From contig NZ_NRGS01000002.1 in the NCBI RefSeq assembly GCF_002332425.1, positions 118,866 through 182,865 of the forward strand: DNA of 64,000 nt, read 5' to 3'. Made by a program: the position numbers and the translations under genes. Shown here one piece after another: positions 1 to 8,313 of the stretch. The stretch's first letter is position 1. Each line of letters opens with the position of its first letter. The notes under the pieces are model-generated. The model was not told the DNA's origin and did not search any database. It saw only the letters and a list, made by a program, of their open reading frames with translations. The DNA is from Brachybacterium alimentarium (GTDB lineage Bacteria; Actinomycetota; Actinomycetes; Actinomycetales; Dermabacteraceae).

Positions 1-145
1 AGCCGCAGGCGGCCAGCAGCAGGGTGACCGAGGCGGTGCCGGCCGCACCGAGGAGACCTCGGCGCGTGAGCGGTGCCGACGTGCCGGGCAGCGCGGGCAG
101 GTGAGGCGGGAGCGCCCGCGAGCGCCCGCTGTGCGTGCGGGTCAT
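1..145 (-). CDS. Thioredoxin-like lipoprotein, N-terminal fragment (probable TlpA/ResA)
   Basis: Only the first 48 codons lie in the window; the gene continues beyond base 1. The start ATG overlaps the stop of the upstream histidine phosphatase gene (ATGA), so the two are translationally coupled. The fragment has a twin-arginine-like pair (R28-R29), a hydrophobic stretch and a lipobox ending in Cys47 (LLLAAC), so the product should be an exported lipoprotein. In many actinobacteria a histidine phosphatase gene is followed by a TlpA/ResA thiol-disulfide reductase, then ccdA, resB and ccsA for cytochrome c maturation. The thioredoxin identity is inferred from that gene order; no thioredoxin domain is visible here. 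Confidence 0.6.
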   Translation of the reverse strand, partial: MTRTHSGRSRALPPHLPALPGTSAPLTRRGLLGAAGTASVTLLLAACG

Positions 146-789
146 GTGAGGTTGCCTCCGGTGGCGTCGACCGCCCCGGCGTACAGCTCGGCCGCCGGCT
201 CGGCATAGCCGACGTCGGCGAGGTGCGGACCGACGAAGTGCAGGCTCGTCACCGAGCACAGGCCGCATTCGCGACGACGGGGGTCGTGGAACAGCGGCTT
301 GCCCTCGGCGCTGCGGCGGGTCACCCAGATCGGCAGCTGGTGCAGGACCAGCACCGCCTCGCGCCCGTTCGCGGCCTGGCGGGCCTCCTGCACGGCGGAG
401 ATCACGCGGGAGACCTGGTCGCGATAGGGCTCGCCCCACGAGGGACGGAAGGGGTTGAGGAACCAGCGCCAGTTGCGCGGATCGCTCAGCTTCGCCTCGC
501 CGTGACCCATCCGCTGGCCCTCGAAGTGGTTGCCGGACTCGATGATCCGCGGGTCCGTGGTGACCTCGAGATCGTGCGCAGCAGCGATCGGCGCGGCGGT
601 CTGCTGGGCGCGCAGCAGGGGCGAGGAGCGCACGAGGGCGATGTCGGAGTCGGCAAGGTGATCGGCGACGTGCTGCGCCATCTGCTCGCCGCGATCGCTG
701 AGCCGATACCCGGGCATGCGGCCGTAGAGGATGCGGTCCGGATTGTGCACCTCGCCATGGCGGACGAGGTGGACGATGGTGGTGGTCAC
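142..789 (-). CDS. Histidine phosphatase (phosphoglycerate mutase-like) family protein
   Basis: This 215-residue protein has the phosphohistidine motif R10-H11-G12-E13 right after the N-terminal beta strand. It also has an SSPLLRAQQTA segment and a later LVLHQLPIW segment supplying the second histidine, as in the branch-1 histidine phosphatase fold. A GTG at 789 is taken as the start because a purine-rich GAGGGGGG lies about 12 bases upstream and homology begins at once (TTTIVHLVRHGE). The substrate is unknown. Its stop overlaps the start of the exported thioredoxin-like gene, which matches the order found at actinobacterial cytochrome c maturation loci. Confidence 0.85.
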   Translation of the reverse strand: MTTTIVHLVRHGEVHNPDRILYGRMPGYRLSDRGEQMAQHVADHLADSDIALVRSSPLLRAQQTAAPIAAAHDLEVTTDPRIIESGNHFEGQRMGHGEAKLSDPRNWRWFLNPFRPSWGEPYRDQVSRVISAVQEARQAANGREAVLVLHQLPIWVTRRSAEGKPLFHDPRRRECGLCSVTSLHFVGPHLADVGYAEPAAELYAGAVDATGGNLT

Positions 790-872
790 GGGTGCGCGTT
801 CCCCCCTCGGGAGATCAGCAGGAGTGGAGCCGAGCGGCTGAGCCGCCTCACGGTACCAATCCAACCTCCATG

Positions 873-1544
873 TCAGCCCTGAGGAGCGGCCTCGACGTGA
901 GCAGCCGGACTCCCGATGGCGATCGGGGCGTCCTCCGGCACCGCGCGACCCAGGATCCGGCCGAGCTCGAGGAAGTCGTCGTGGCCGACGACGTCCAGCA
1001 GCAGTTCGCGCACGGAGCGCACATGGATCGGTGCGGCCCGCTCGAGGAGCTCGCGCCCGGCGACCGTCAGCTGCGCCTGACGCCCGCGCCCGTCGTTGGA
1101 GCAGCGCACCCGCTCCACCAGCCCGCGCTTCTCCATCCGGGAGATGGTGTGGGTCAGCCGCGAGCGCGAATGCACCACGCGATCCGCGAGCTCGGACATG
1201 CGCAGGAACGATCCCTGGGCCTCGGACAGCCGCACGAGGATCTCGTACTCCCCCAGCGTGAGGTCGATCTCCGGGTCCGCCTGCAGGACCTCCGAGAAGC
1301 GGTCGGTGAGCAGCGTGGTCGCGTAGAGGAAACCGCGCCAGGCGTTCTGCTCCGAGGGCGTGAGCCAGAGGTCCTCCGGCGTCGACGCCCTCCCGGCCTC
1401 TGCTGCCACTGCTTCTGCCTCTACCCCTACTGCCTCTGCCACCGCTTCTGCCTCTACCTCTGCTGCTTCTGCCACTGCTTCTGCTGCGCATCCGGTCGCG
1501 CCGGCCCCGACCTCACCCTCAGTGCTTGACTGCGTGTCACGCAT
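873..1544 (-). CDS. MarR-family transcriptional regulator with repetitive N-terminal extension
   Basis: The 223-residue protein has a winged-helix MarR domain from about residue 60 to 200. The recognition helix region reads SRSRLTHTISRMEKRGL and is followed by the wing (CSNDGRGRQAQLT). The first ~50 residues are a low-complexity Glu/Ala/Val tract encoded by a short tandem repeat. An AGGAG box sits 6 bases before the ATG at 1544; a GTG one codon earlier is too close to that box. The gene is divergent from the YceI gene, and the shared 120-bp spacer holds a perfect 24-bp inverted repeat, so control of yceI and autoregulation are likely but inferred. Confidence 0.85.
   Translation of the reverse strand: MRDTQSSTEGEVGAGATGCAAEAVAEAAEVEAEAVAEAVGVEAEAVAAEAGRASTPEDLWLTPSEQNAWRGFLYATTLLTDRFSEVLQADPEIDLTLGEYEILVRLSEAQGSFLRMSELADRVVHSRSRLTHTISRMEKRGLVERVRCSNDGRGRQAQLTVAGRELLERAAPIHVRSVRELLLDVVGHDDFLELGRILGRAVPEDAPIAIGSPAAHVEAAPQG
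1396..1492. repeat. Imperfect 6-/18-bp tandem repeat inside the MarR gene
   Basis: On the + strand the motif cttctgcctctacc and close variants (cttctgccactg) recur about five times. They encode the Ala-Glu-Val tract at the MarR N terminus. The unit is a multiple of three, so slippage would change protein length without a frameshift. Confidence 0.75.
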
Positions 1545-1615
1545 CACTGTCTCCTGTCCCTGTGGCCATGTCCTTGCATCATCCTCCAGTTTAGTTTAGA
1601 TTTCAAGGAAGCGAG

Positions 1616-1639
1616 GCGATCATGCATCAGCATGATCGC
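1616..1639. promoter_or_regulatory. Perfect inverted repeat between marR and yceI (candidate operator)
   Basis: Two 10-bp arms, gcgatcatgc and gcatgatcgc, are exact reverse complements around a 4-base spacer (atca). The repeat lies 26 bases before the yceI start and about 70 bases from the MarR start. An AT-rich stretch (agtttagtttagattt) is adjacent. MarR proteins bind such palindromes in divergent promoters; binding is inferred. Confidence 0.6.
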
Positions 1640-1665
1640 TCCCTACGACCTCAAGGAGATCTTCC

Positions 1666-2196
1666 ATGACTGATCTGACCCCCGGCACCTGGGCCCTGGA
1701 CCCGACCCACACCGCTGCGAGCTTCACCGTGCGCCACGCGGGCATCTCGAAGGTGCGCGGACAGTTCACCGACGTCACGGGCGCCCTCACGGTCGGCGAC
1801 AACGGGGAGAACCTCTCGTTCGACGTCTCGCTGAAGACCGCCTCGGTCACCACCGCCAACGAGGACCGCGACAACCACCTGCGCAGCGGCGACTTCTTCG
1901 ACGCGGAGAACTTCCCGGAGATCACCTTCGTTTCCACGAAGGTCACGGACGACAAGCTGGTCGGCGACCTCACCATCCGCGGCACCACCCAGGAGGTGGA
2001 GCTCAGCTTCGAGTACGAGGGCGCCGCGACCGATCCCTTCGGCACCTACCGCGCCGGCTTCACCGGTCAGACCACGATCTCCCGCAAGGAGTTCGGCCTG
2101 ACCTGGAACGCCGCCCTCGAGGCCGGCGGCGTGCTGGTCTCCGACGAGGTCAAGATCTCCGTCGAGGCCGAGTTCACCGCGCCCACCGCGGCCTGA
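1666..2196 (+). CDS. YceI family protein
   Basis: The 176-residue protein is a full-length YceI domain, a lipocalin-like barrel that binds a polyisoprenoid or similar lipid in characterised members. It begins with the typical GTWALDPTHTAASFTVRHAGISK pattern (residues 7-29, split here by family-conserved W, D, H and H) and ends with SVEAEF. There is no signal peptide, so it should be cytoplasmic. AAGGAG lies about 10 bases before the ATG. The gene is divergent from a MarR regulator, an arrangement common in actinobacteria. The cellular substrate is not known. Confidence 0.9.
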   Translation: MTDLTPGTWALDPTHTAASFTVRHAGISKVRGQFTDVTGALTVGDNGENLSFDVSLKTASVTTANEDRDNHLRSGDFFDAENFPEITFVSTKVTDDKLVGDLTIRGTTQEVELSFEYEGAATDPFGTYRAGFTGQTTISRKEFGLTWNAALEAGGVLVSDEVKISVEAEFTAPTAA

Positions 2197-2244
2197 CTCG
2201 ACCCGCCTCCCCCGTCGGCGCGTCGACCGCGTCACGACAGAGGC

Positions 2245-2278
2245 ACGGGCCGCTCGCACCGAGGTGCGGGCGGCCCGT
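2245..2278. terminator. Stem-loop terminator after yceI
   Basis: A 16-bp stem (2245-2260 with 2263-2278, one G-T pair) closes on a very short loop 50 bases after the yceI stop. It lacks a clear T tract, as is usual for GC-rich actinobacterial terminators. Confidence 0.6.
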
Positions 2279-2410
2279 CGTCGTCCGGCGCTCACCCGTC
2301 TTCGCCTCGCCCTCTACTGCCCCCTCGCCGTCTCACCGCCCCGCTCTGCCGCCCCGGCACCGGGGCGTCCTGCGTCCCGGCGCCCAGCCGCTCTCGATAA
2401 GGTTCACGCC

Positions 2411-2716
2411 ATGACCACCCCGCGCATCCCGAGCCCCGCCGACCCCGACGCCAGGGTGCTGTACCTGACCCGCGACGGATGCCACCTGTGCGAGGACGCC
2501 CTGCCCGTGGTCCGGGCCGAGGCAGACCGCGCGGGCACCGCCGTCGAGGTGGTCGACATCGACGCCGACGAGCAGCTGCGTGCGGACTGGGACTACGACG
2601 TGCCCGTCATCATCGTCGACGGCGCCGTCCATGCCAGGTACCGCGTGGAGGCCGAGCAGCTGCGCGCGGCCCTGCGGAAGCGGCCGTGGTGGCGCCGTCT
2701 CACCGGCCGCGCCTGA
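2411..2716 (+). CDS. Glutaredoxin family protein (DUF836-like)
   Basis: This 101-residue protein has one thioredoxin-like fold. The redox motif C24-H-L-C27 (GCHLCEDA) follows the first beta strand, and the cis-proline segment is DVPVIIVDG. The C terminus is basic and aromatic (RKRPWWRRLTG). Such small CxxC proteins are annotated as glutaredoxin family or DUF836; the physiological partner is unknown. An in-frame start exists further upstream at 2264, but homology and composition begin at the ATG at 2411. The gene is followed by degenerate repeats and a bidirectional terminator shared with the bS22 gene. Confidence 0.8.
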   Translation: MTTPRIPSPADPDARVLYLTRDGCHLCEDALPVVRAEADRAGTAVEVVDIDADEQLRADWDYDVPVIIVDGAVHARYRVEAEQLRAALRKRPWWRRLTGRA

Positions 2717-2850
2717 ACTGCACCGATCGCCTGAACCGCACCGGGCCGCCTGAACACCACCGGGCCGCCGGAGCAGCATCGACCGCGCCTGAACCGCACT
2801 GGTCGCCCGTGAGCGATCGCCCCCGGACATACGACGTGCCCACACGCCCC
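2717..2850. repeat. Degenerate tandem repeat between the glutaredoxin gene and the terminator
   Basis: Units resembling cgcctgaaccgcaccgg recur four to five times with substitutions and length changes directly after the stop codon. No gene is evident. Similar decaying repeats follow several other genes in this window. Confidence 0.6.
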
Positions 2851-2876
2851 CCGGACACGCGACCGCCCTCGAACAA

Positions 2877-2910
2877 GCAACGGCCCCCGCCTCTCGGCGG
2901 GGGCCGTTGC
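2877..2910. terminator. Bidirectional terminator between convergent genes
   Basis: Perfect 14-bp arms (2877-2890 and 2897-2910) enclose a 6-base loop. On the minus strand the stem is followed by a T-rich run (TTGCTTGTT). It serves the bS22 gene from one side and the glutaredoxin gene from the other. Confidence 0.85.
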
Positions 2911-2924
2911 ACATCACACAGTGC

Positions 2925-3023
2925 TCACTTCTTGTTGCGGCGCTGGTGGCGAGTCTTGCGAAGCTGCTTGCGGTGCTTCTTCTTGGACATGCGCTTGCGT
3001 CGCTTCTTGACGACAGAACCCAT
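2925..3023 (-). CDS. Small ribosomal protein bS22 (AURKAIP1/COX24-domain protein)
   Basis: The 32-residue product begins MGSVVKKRRKRMSKKKHRK and is almost entirely Lys, Arg and His. It matches the actinobacterial AURKAIP1/COX24 domain peptide seen in mycobacterial ribosomes as bS22, in the small subunit. An AGAGG box lies 7 bases before the ATG and a strong terminator follows. It is a single-gene transcript, convergent with the glutaredoxin gene. At 33 codons including the stop it is easily missed by gene finders, yet it is probably highly expressed and conserved. Confidence 0.92.
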   Translation of the reverse strand: MGSVVKKRRKRMSKKKHRKQLRKTRHQRRNKK

Positions 3024-3154
3024 AGGATGCCTCTTGTTCTGCAGGCCGACGCCTGCGGGATGGTCCAACTGATCAGGAGTGCGCGGCCCGCGAGGACCGC
3101 CAGAAGCGGTCCAGTGATGCGGCGCGGGCCCGACGCCACGGTCGACGCATCATT

Positions 3155-4867
3155 CTACACAGAAGGTCTGGGTGTCTCCCCACGGGCGAGTGCGAGATCT
3201 CTCGTCACTGCGTCCGCGCGGGCGAGTTCGGCGTCGACCGGAGCCACCACGTGGGATGCGGCGACCTCCCGCACCCGGCCCAGCAGCACCCGTCGTGCCC
3301 GGCGCCGATGCCGCCTCGCGGTGACCCCGGCGAGCGCGACCCCGGCCAGGCCGATCAGGATGCCGGCGGCGATCCCCAGCACCAGCAGCGCCGTGGGCAG
3401 CGGGATCGGGATCCACAGCTCCTCGATCATCGGCATCGGCGGCGGTGGGATCTGCAGCAGCGCCAGCACGACGTTCAGCGCGAGCCAGCCCAGGCCCACC
3501 ACCCACACGAGCATCGCGAGCCACTGCAGCACATCGAGCACCGGCCACCACCAGGAGGTCGTGCGCCCGCGCAGATCCGCGCCGGCGACCGCCTGGTCCA
3601 GGGCGTCGGGCAGCTCGTCCTCGCGCGAGCGGGCGGCACCGCGCACGGCGGCCCGCCAGGCGTCCCCGCCGCCCTCGGAGGACGTGTCGGCGAAGCGGCG
3701 CACCGAGGTGGAGGCGGTGGCACGGGTGGCGGCGTCGGGCTCGGGCAGCGAGGTGCGTTCGAGCTGCTCGCCGTCGCGCTCCTGACCGATGCCGAGGCGG
3801 CGCAGCGGATCGGGTCGCACCGCGCGCAGCCAGCGCAGCGGCGGCCAGCCCACGCGGCCCGCGGCGCGGTGGCGGTAGGAGGCGGCGACGGCGTCGGCCA
3901 CGGGCTCCACGCGGGCCGCGAGCGCGAGGTCCTCCACCAGGTCGTCGATCTGTTCCTCGAGGACCTCGCCCGGGAGTCCGTCGGGATCCGCCGCCTCGCG
4001 CAGACGCTCCGCCGCCGCGCGCACGTCGGCCCGCTGCCGCTGGGAGGCCGCCTCCCGGCCGCGGGCGAGGGTGACCAGCTGCCAGCGCAGCTCGTCGATC
4101 CCCTCCCCCGTGCTCGCGGAGGTGGCGAGGACCGGCGCCTGCTCGAGTCCGTCGGCGCGGGCGATGGCCTCGAGCGATCCCCGCACCTGCGGGCGTTCGT
4201 CCTCCCGCAGCAGATCCATCTGGTTCAGGACCAGCACGGTGACGGCGTCGTGACCGGCGAAGGCCTGCACGAACTCCTGGTGGAGCACCGCATCGGCGTA
4301 CTTCTGAGGATCGGTCACCCACACGAGCACGTCGACCATGCCGGTCATCCGCTCGGCGATGGCGCGGTTGCCGGCCTCGACGGAGTCAAGATCCGGCAGA
4401 TCCAGCAGCACGACGCCCGGCGCCACCGCGGGCTCGGTGCGCTTGGCGCGGCGTCCCGCCACCGGTGTCGCCGCGATCTCGAGCGCGGTGCCGGTACCGT
4501 CCAGGGCGTGGCGCTCCTCCACCTCGAGCCAGTCCAGCAGGGCCTCGCTCCCGGTGTCCCCGAGCACGGCGGCCACGGGCTCCGCGGTGGTGGGGCGACG
4601 CACGGCGGCGCGGGAGATGTCGGCGCCGACGAGGGCGTTCACGAGTGAGGACTTCCCGGAGCCGGTGGCGCCGAACAGGCCGATCACCGTGTGCTCGGCG
4701 GACAGCGCGCGGCGGCGGTCCAGGCGCGCGAGCAGCTCCTGGGCGGCGTCGAGCTCAGCACCGGGGGCGATCCCGTCGAGCTCCTCGGCGGCGCGGTCCA
4801 GGGCCTCGATGCGCTCGGCCAGCGAGGCCGGGCCGGAGGCGGCTCGGCGGCTCAGCAGCGGGGTCAT
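3155..4867 (-). CDS. Dynamin-like membrane GTPase, second of a pair
   Basis: The 570-residue protein has a GTPase domain with P-loop GATGSGKSS (66-74), a conserved RRPTT switch region near 90-94, G3 motif DLPDLDS (156-162) and G4-type NQMD (215-218). A long helical region follows. Two hydrophobic hairpins come next (about 441-475 and 490-517, separated by a proline-rich PPPPMP), then a basic cytoplasmic tail. It overlaps the upstream paralogue by ATGA and must be co-translated with it. Actinobacterial dynamin-like proteins such as DynA/DynB of Streptomyces also come as adjacent pairs and act in membrane remodelling at septa; the same role here is inference. Confidence 0.8.
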   Translation of the reverse strand: MTPLLSRRAASGPASLAERIEALDRAAEELDGIAPGAELDAAQELLARLDRRRALSAEHTVIGLFGATGSGKSSLVNALVGADISRAAVRRPTTAEPVAAVLGDTGSEALLDWLEVEERHALDGTGTALEIAATPVAGRRAKRTEPAVAPGVVLLDLPDLDSVEAGNRAIAERMTGMVDVLVWVTDPQKYADAVLHQEFVQAFAGHDAVTVLVLNQMDLLREDERPQVRGSLEAIARADGLEQAPVLATSASTGEGIDELRWQLVTLARGREAASQRQRADVRAAAERLREAADPDGLPGEVLEEQIDDLVEDLALAARVEPVADAVAASYRHRAAGRVGWPPLRWLRAVRPDPLRRLGIGQERDGEQLERTSLPEPDAATRATASTSVRRFADTSSEGGGDAWRAAVRGAARSREDELPDALDQAVAGADLRGRTTSWWWPVLDVLQWLAMLVWVVGLGWLALNVVLALLQIPPPPMPMIEELWIPIPLPTALLVLGIAAGILIGLAGVALAGVTARRHRRRARRVLLGRVREVAASHVVAPVDAELARADAVTRDLALARGETPRPSV

Positions 4868-6618
4868 GAGTCCTCCCTGATCTCACGGGCGATCTCTTCG
4901 AGCGCGGCGGCGTCCTCGGCGAGCGTCTCCGCGGAGGCGTTCCCGGCCAGGGCGTCGAGCCGCTCGAGGAAGGGTTCGGAGCGCTCCGCCACCAGGGCGT
5001 CGAGGCGCTCGGTGAGACGCTCCCGGGCCACGCGGGCCATGCGGCGCACCGCTTCGTCGCCGAAGATCGTCTCCAGCAGCTTCTGGCCCACCACGGCGGT
5101 GGCGGCGCCGGCGCCCACCTCGAGACCGGTGGGGATGAAGGCGGTCGAGGCGAAGACGACGATCATCAGCGCGACACCCACCGCGTTCACGCCGAGGGAC
5201 AGCACCCGCGCCTTGGTGCGCCGGTCCGCTCCCTCGGAGCGCACCAGCTCGAGCACGTCGCCCTGCCAGGCACGGATCGCCGCGGATACCTCCTCGCGGT
5301 AGCTCTCGGGGAGGCGGGAGAGGTCGGCGCCCTCGGCGAGCTGGCGGCCGGCGGGCGTGGTGCGCCAGGCGGCCTCCGCGCGTTCGGCGCCGCGGGCGGT
5401 CTCGTCGAGGACGACGTGCACCAGTCCGGTGCCCAGCGCCTGCTCGGCCGCGACCGACGGGGCGGGCCGGCCGCTGACCGCTTGGCCGATCCGGTCCCGG
5501 ACGCGCGTGAACAGGCTCTCGACCCCGCGGAGGAACTCGCCGGTGCCGACCACGTCCTGCCAGCGGGAGAGCACCTCGCCGCGCAGCAGGGAGCCGTCCC
5601 CGAGCGCCTCGTCGATGCGCTCGCGGGAGCCGGAGAAGGCCTCCTGCGCCTCGTCCCGCAGGCGGGCTCGCTCCAGTTCCTGCGCTGCGGCGTGTTCGGA
5701 GAGGTCCCGGGCGGAGACGGCCAGGCCCGCGACGGCTCCGCCGACGGTGCGACGGGCGATCCGCGCCCGGGCCTCGCCGTCGGCCGCCAGATGCGTGAAG
5801 TGCTGCTGGAGCTCGCCGATGGCCGACGCCGGCAGCATCCCGCGTTCGTCGAGCCGGGTCTCGGGGACCAGGAACAGCCGGGAGACCTCGATGCCGCTGC
5901 GTTCGAGCATGCCGCGCAGGTCCTCGGCGAGCTCCTCGGCGACACCGGGCCGCTCGGGGATGCGGTTCATCACGACGTCGACGGTGACCTCACGCTCTGC
6001 CGCCGTGCGCAGCACGTCCCACGGGACGGCGTCCGCGTATCGGTTCGCGGTGGTCACGAACAGCCACAGGTCGGCGGCGCGCAGGAGCTGCCGGGCGAGC
6101 TCACGATTGCCGCGAGCGACCGAGTCGATGTCCGGGGCGTCGAGCAGGGCGAGCCCCTGCGGGATGCGGTCGTCGGCACGCAGCTCGAGGCTGGTGGCGG
6201 GATCGACGTCTCCCGTGGTGTCGCCGACGCGCGGCGCCTCGGGGTCGTGGTCGCCGCCGGCATGGACGCGGGCGAGGCCGGGCAGGATGCGGCTGCCCGT
6301 GAACCAGGGCTCGTCGGCTCCGTGGTGCAGCAGCACCGGCCGACGGGTGGTGGGCCGGATCGCTCCGGAGCGGCTGACCATGTCCCCGACCAGGGCGTTG
6401 ACCAGGGTGGATTTGCCGGCGCCGGTCGAGCCGCCGATCACCACGAGCAGGGGTGCGTCGAGCGATTCCAGGCGCGGGATGACGTGGTCCCCGAGCTGGG
6501 AGAGCGCGGCGGCGGCCTCCTCACGCGCCCGATCGACGCCGTCGACGGGCAAGGGCAGGTCCAGCTCGCGCAGATGCTCGGCGAATTCCTCGAGCACCGT
6601 GGTCGGCTGTGTGGTCAT
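4864..6618 (-). CDS. Dynamin-like membrane GTPase, first of a pair
   Basis: The 584-residue protein has P-loop GGSTGAGKST (62-71), switch region IRPTTRRP (88-95), and G3 motif LLDAPDIDS (158-166). In place of NKxD it has VVMNRIPER (216-224), where Asn218 is retained but Lys/Asp are not. A helical bundle follows and a single hydrophobic hairpin near 474-520. The C terminus is helical and Glu/Ala-rich. The domain order is that of bacterial dynamin-like proteins. It leads a two-gene operon with the next GTPase (4-base overlap), so a hetero-oligomer is plausible. No SD-like box stands out just before the ATG at 6618. Confidence 0.8.
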   Translation of the reverse strand: MTTQPTTVLEEFAEHLRELDLPLPVDGVDRAREEAAAALSQLGDHVIPRLESLDAPLLVVIGGSTGAGKSTLVNALVGDMVSRSGAIRPTTRRPVLLHHGADEPWFTGSRILPGLARVHAGGDHDPEAPRVGDTTGDVDPATSLELRADDRIPQGLALLDAPDIDSVARGNRELARQLLRAADLWLFVTTANRYADAVPWDVLRTAAEREVTVDVVMNRIPERPGVAEELAEDLRGMLERSGIEVSRLFLVPETRLDERGMLPASAIGELQQHFTHLAADGEARARIARRTVGGAVAGLAVSARDLSEHAAAQELERARLRDEAQEAFSGSRERIDEALGDGSLLRGEVLSRWQDVVGTGEFLRGVESLFTRVRDRIGQAVSGRPAPSVAAEQALGTGLVHVVLDETARGAERAEAAWRTTPAGRQLAEGADLSRLPESYREEVSAAIRAWQGDVLELVRSEGADRRTKARVLSLGVNAVGVALMIVVFASTAFIPTGLEVGAGAATAVVGQKLLETIFGDEAVRRMARVARERLTERLDALVAERSEPFLERLDALAGNASAETLAEDAAALEEIAREIREDS

Positions 6619-6903
6619 CAGTCCCCCCGGATGTCCTGGGCGCGCGGCCCCCGGTCAAGGTCGTGCGGAGCACATTGTCTCAGGACCGGCCGGTCACGGG
6701 GCGCTGACGCCGTGACCTCGTGTCCTGCCCTGCCCTGCCCTGCAGCCCAGTGTGCCAGCCTGCTCGTGCCGAGCCCCGCAGCACGCAGGTCCTGTGGCCC
6801 CGCAGCGATCCGGCCCGTCTGCCCTGCAGCAAGCCGGCCCCTCTGCCCCGCAGCAAGCCGGCCCTGTGCCCGGCGGCGGCCCCCGAACGTCGGCCCGGGG
6901 GCG
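6619..6903. repeat. Gene-free stretch with degenerate cctgccctgc / gcagcaagccggcc repeats
   Basis: This 285-bp stretch between the dynamin-like operon and the deacetylase gene carries a run of cctgc pentamers near 6723-6743. It then has repeats like ctgccccgcagcaagccggcc from about 6790 to 6880. I see no gene in it. The repeats sit just beyond the 3' end of the deacetylase gene. Confidence 0.6.
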
Positions 6904-8196
6904 TCAGTCCAGGAACGGGTCCAGGCCCCATTCCGGGAAGGCTCCGCGACGTGCGGCCTGGATCGCCCGGTCCAGCGCGGACTCCGGATCGAAGCCCTGC
7001 TCCCAGTCCCGCACGTCGAGCGGGCGCCCATCGCCGTAGGTGCGGATGGAGGGTTCCGGGGAGACGCCGTGCTCACCGCGCGCCCGGGCCTCCGCCTCGA
7101 GGTAGGCCTCCGGCAGCGGCGCGGTCGGGTCGATCGCCTCGCCGGTGGCGACCGCGAGCAGCTGCGCCCACGAACGGGGCACCACGTCGATCACCGCGTA
7201 GCCTCCCCCGCCGAGCGCGAGCCAGCGGCCGCCGCACACCTCGTCGGCGAGCTCGCGCAGCATGATCATCACCTCGCGGTGAGCCTCCAGGGAGACGGAG
7301 AAGTCCGCGAGGGGGTCCACCCGGTGGGTGTCGGCCCCGTGCTGGGTGACCAGCAGCGTCGGCCTCACGGCGCGGACCAGGGCGGGAACTGTGGCGCGCA
7401 GTGCCCGCACCCAGCCGTCGGCCGTGGTCCGGGGCGGCAGCGGCACGTTGATGGCCGAACCCTGGGCGTTCGCTCCCCCGGTGTCCTGCACGAAGCCGGT
7501 GCCGGGGAACAGCCGCTCCCCCGTCTCGTGCACCGACAGGGTGATCGCGCGCGGCTCGTCCCACAGCGCGAGCTCCACGCCGTCCCCGTGGTGCACATCG
7601 GTGTCGATGTACATCACCCGCTCCTCCCCGGAGTCCAGGGCATGCCGGATCGCGACCGCTGCGTCGTTGTAGACGCAGAAGCCCGAGGCGCTGGCCGGCC
7701 GTGCGTGGTGGAGGCCTCCGGCGATGTTCACGGCGTGGCGCACCTCGCCGGAGCGGATCGCGTCGATCGCCGCGATGGAGCCGCCGGCGATCCGGGCCGA
7801 CGCGGTGTGCATGCCCGGGAACGAGGGCACGTCATCGCCCCCGATGCCGAAGCGGATCAGGTCCTCGAAGACATGCCCCTCGCTCGGCGCGGAGGCGCGG
7901 CGCACTGCGGCGATGTAGTCCGCATCGTGCACGCCGCCCAGCTGCTCGTCGCTCGCGACGAACGGCTCGATCGTTCGCACCCCGGGGCGGTCCAGCACGC
8001 CGGAGGCGCGGGCGAGCTCCCGGGTCAGGGTGAGTCGCACCGGCGACATCGGGTGGTACGGACCGAAGTCGTACTCGCACAGGTCATCGGACCAGACGAT
8101 CCCGCAGGTCCCGGCGACGTCGGCGCCGGCGCCGACGGTGGCGGCGGCATCGGGCAGCGCGGGGGCGGGATCCGGGGTGGACGCATCGGCAGGCAT
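6904..8196 (-). CDS. acuC: Acetoin utilization protein AcuC (class I histone deacetylase fold)
   Basis: The 430-residue protein is an arginase/deacetylase-fold enzyme. It has the catalytic His pair GLHHARP (H163-H164), metal ligands in DTDVHHGDG (D198, D200, H202), and the third ligand in HGADTH (D289). The glycine-rich GGGGYAV follows. AcuC in Bacillus removes acetyl groups from acetyl-CoA synthetase; the same target is likely but inferred. No SD sequence is present before the ATG. Instead a -10-like TACGCT ends 7 bases upstream, so the transcript may be leaderless. The gene is divergent from the potassium transporter gene. Confidence 0.88.
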   Translation of the reverse strand: MPADASTPDPAPALPDAAATVGAGADVAGTCGIVWSDDLCEYDFGPYHPMSPVRLTLTRELARASGVLDRPGVRTIEPFVASDEQLGGVHDADYIAAVRRASAPSEGHVFEDLIRFGIGGDDVPSFPGMHTASARIAGGSIAAIDAIRSGEVRHAVNIAGGLHHARPASASGFCVYNDAAVAIRHALDSGEERVMYIDTDVHHGDGVELALWDEPRAITLSVHETGERLFPGTGFVQDTGGANAQGSAINVPLPPRTTADGWVRALRATVPALVRAVRPTLLVTQHGADTHRVDPLADFSVSLEAHREVMIMLRELADEVCGGRWLALGGGGYAVIDVVPRSWAQLLAVATGEAIDPTAPLPEAYLEAEARARGEHGVSPEPSIRTYGDGRPLDVRDWEQGFDPESALDRAIQAARRGAFPEWGLDPFLD

Positions 8197-8262
8197 GAGG
8201 GGAAGCGTACCCAGGGCCGTGCGCCGCCGCTCACGATGCCGCGGACCGCTCTCCCGCGGTCG

Positions 8263-8268
8263 TAGACT
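8263..8268 (+). promoter_or_regulatory. -10 box TAGACT for the K+ transporter membrane subunit
   Basis: TAGACT preceded by cg lies 45 bases before the ATG at 8314. The same cgTAGACT octamer lies before the RCK subunit gene at 9833, which suggests both are transcribed by the same sigma factor. Confidence 0.55.
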
Positions 8269-8313
8269 TCCGCGGACACGACCACCGGTCGCCGGAACAC
8301 TAGGGGGAACGGG

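Noticed and set aside
5416..8265. 949-codon + strand frame across the dynamin-like and deacetylase genes
   Set aside because: No motifs, crosses three genes on the other strand, and has shadow composition.
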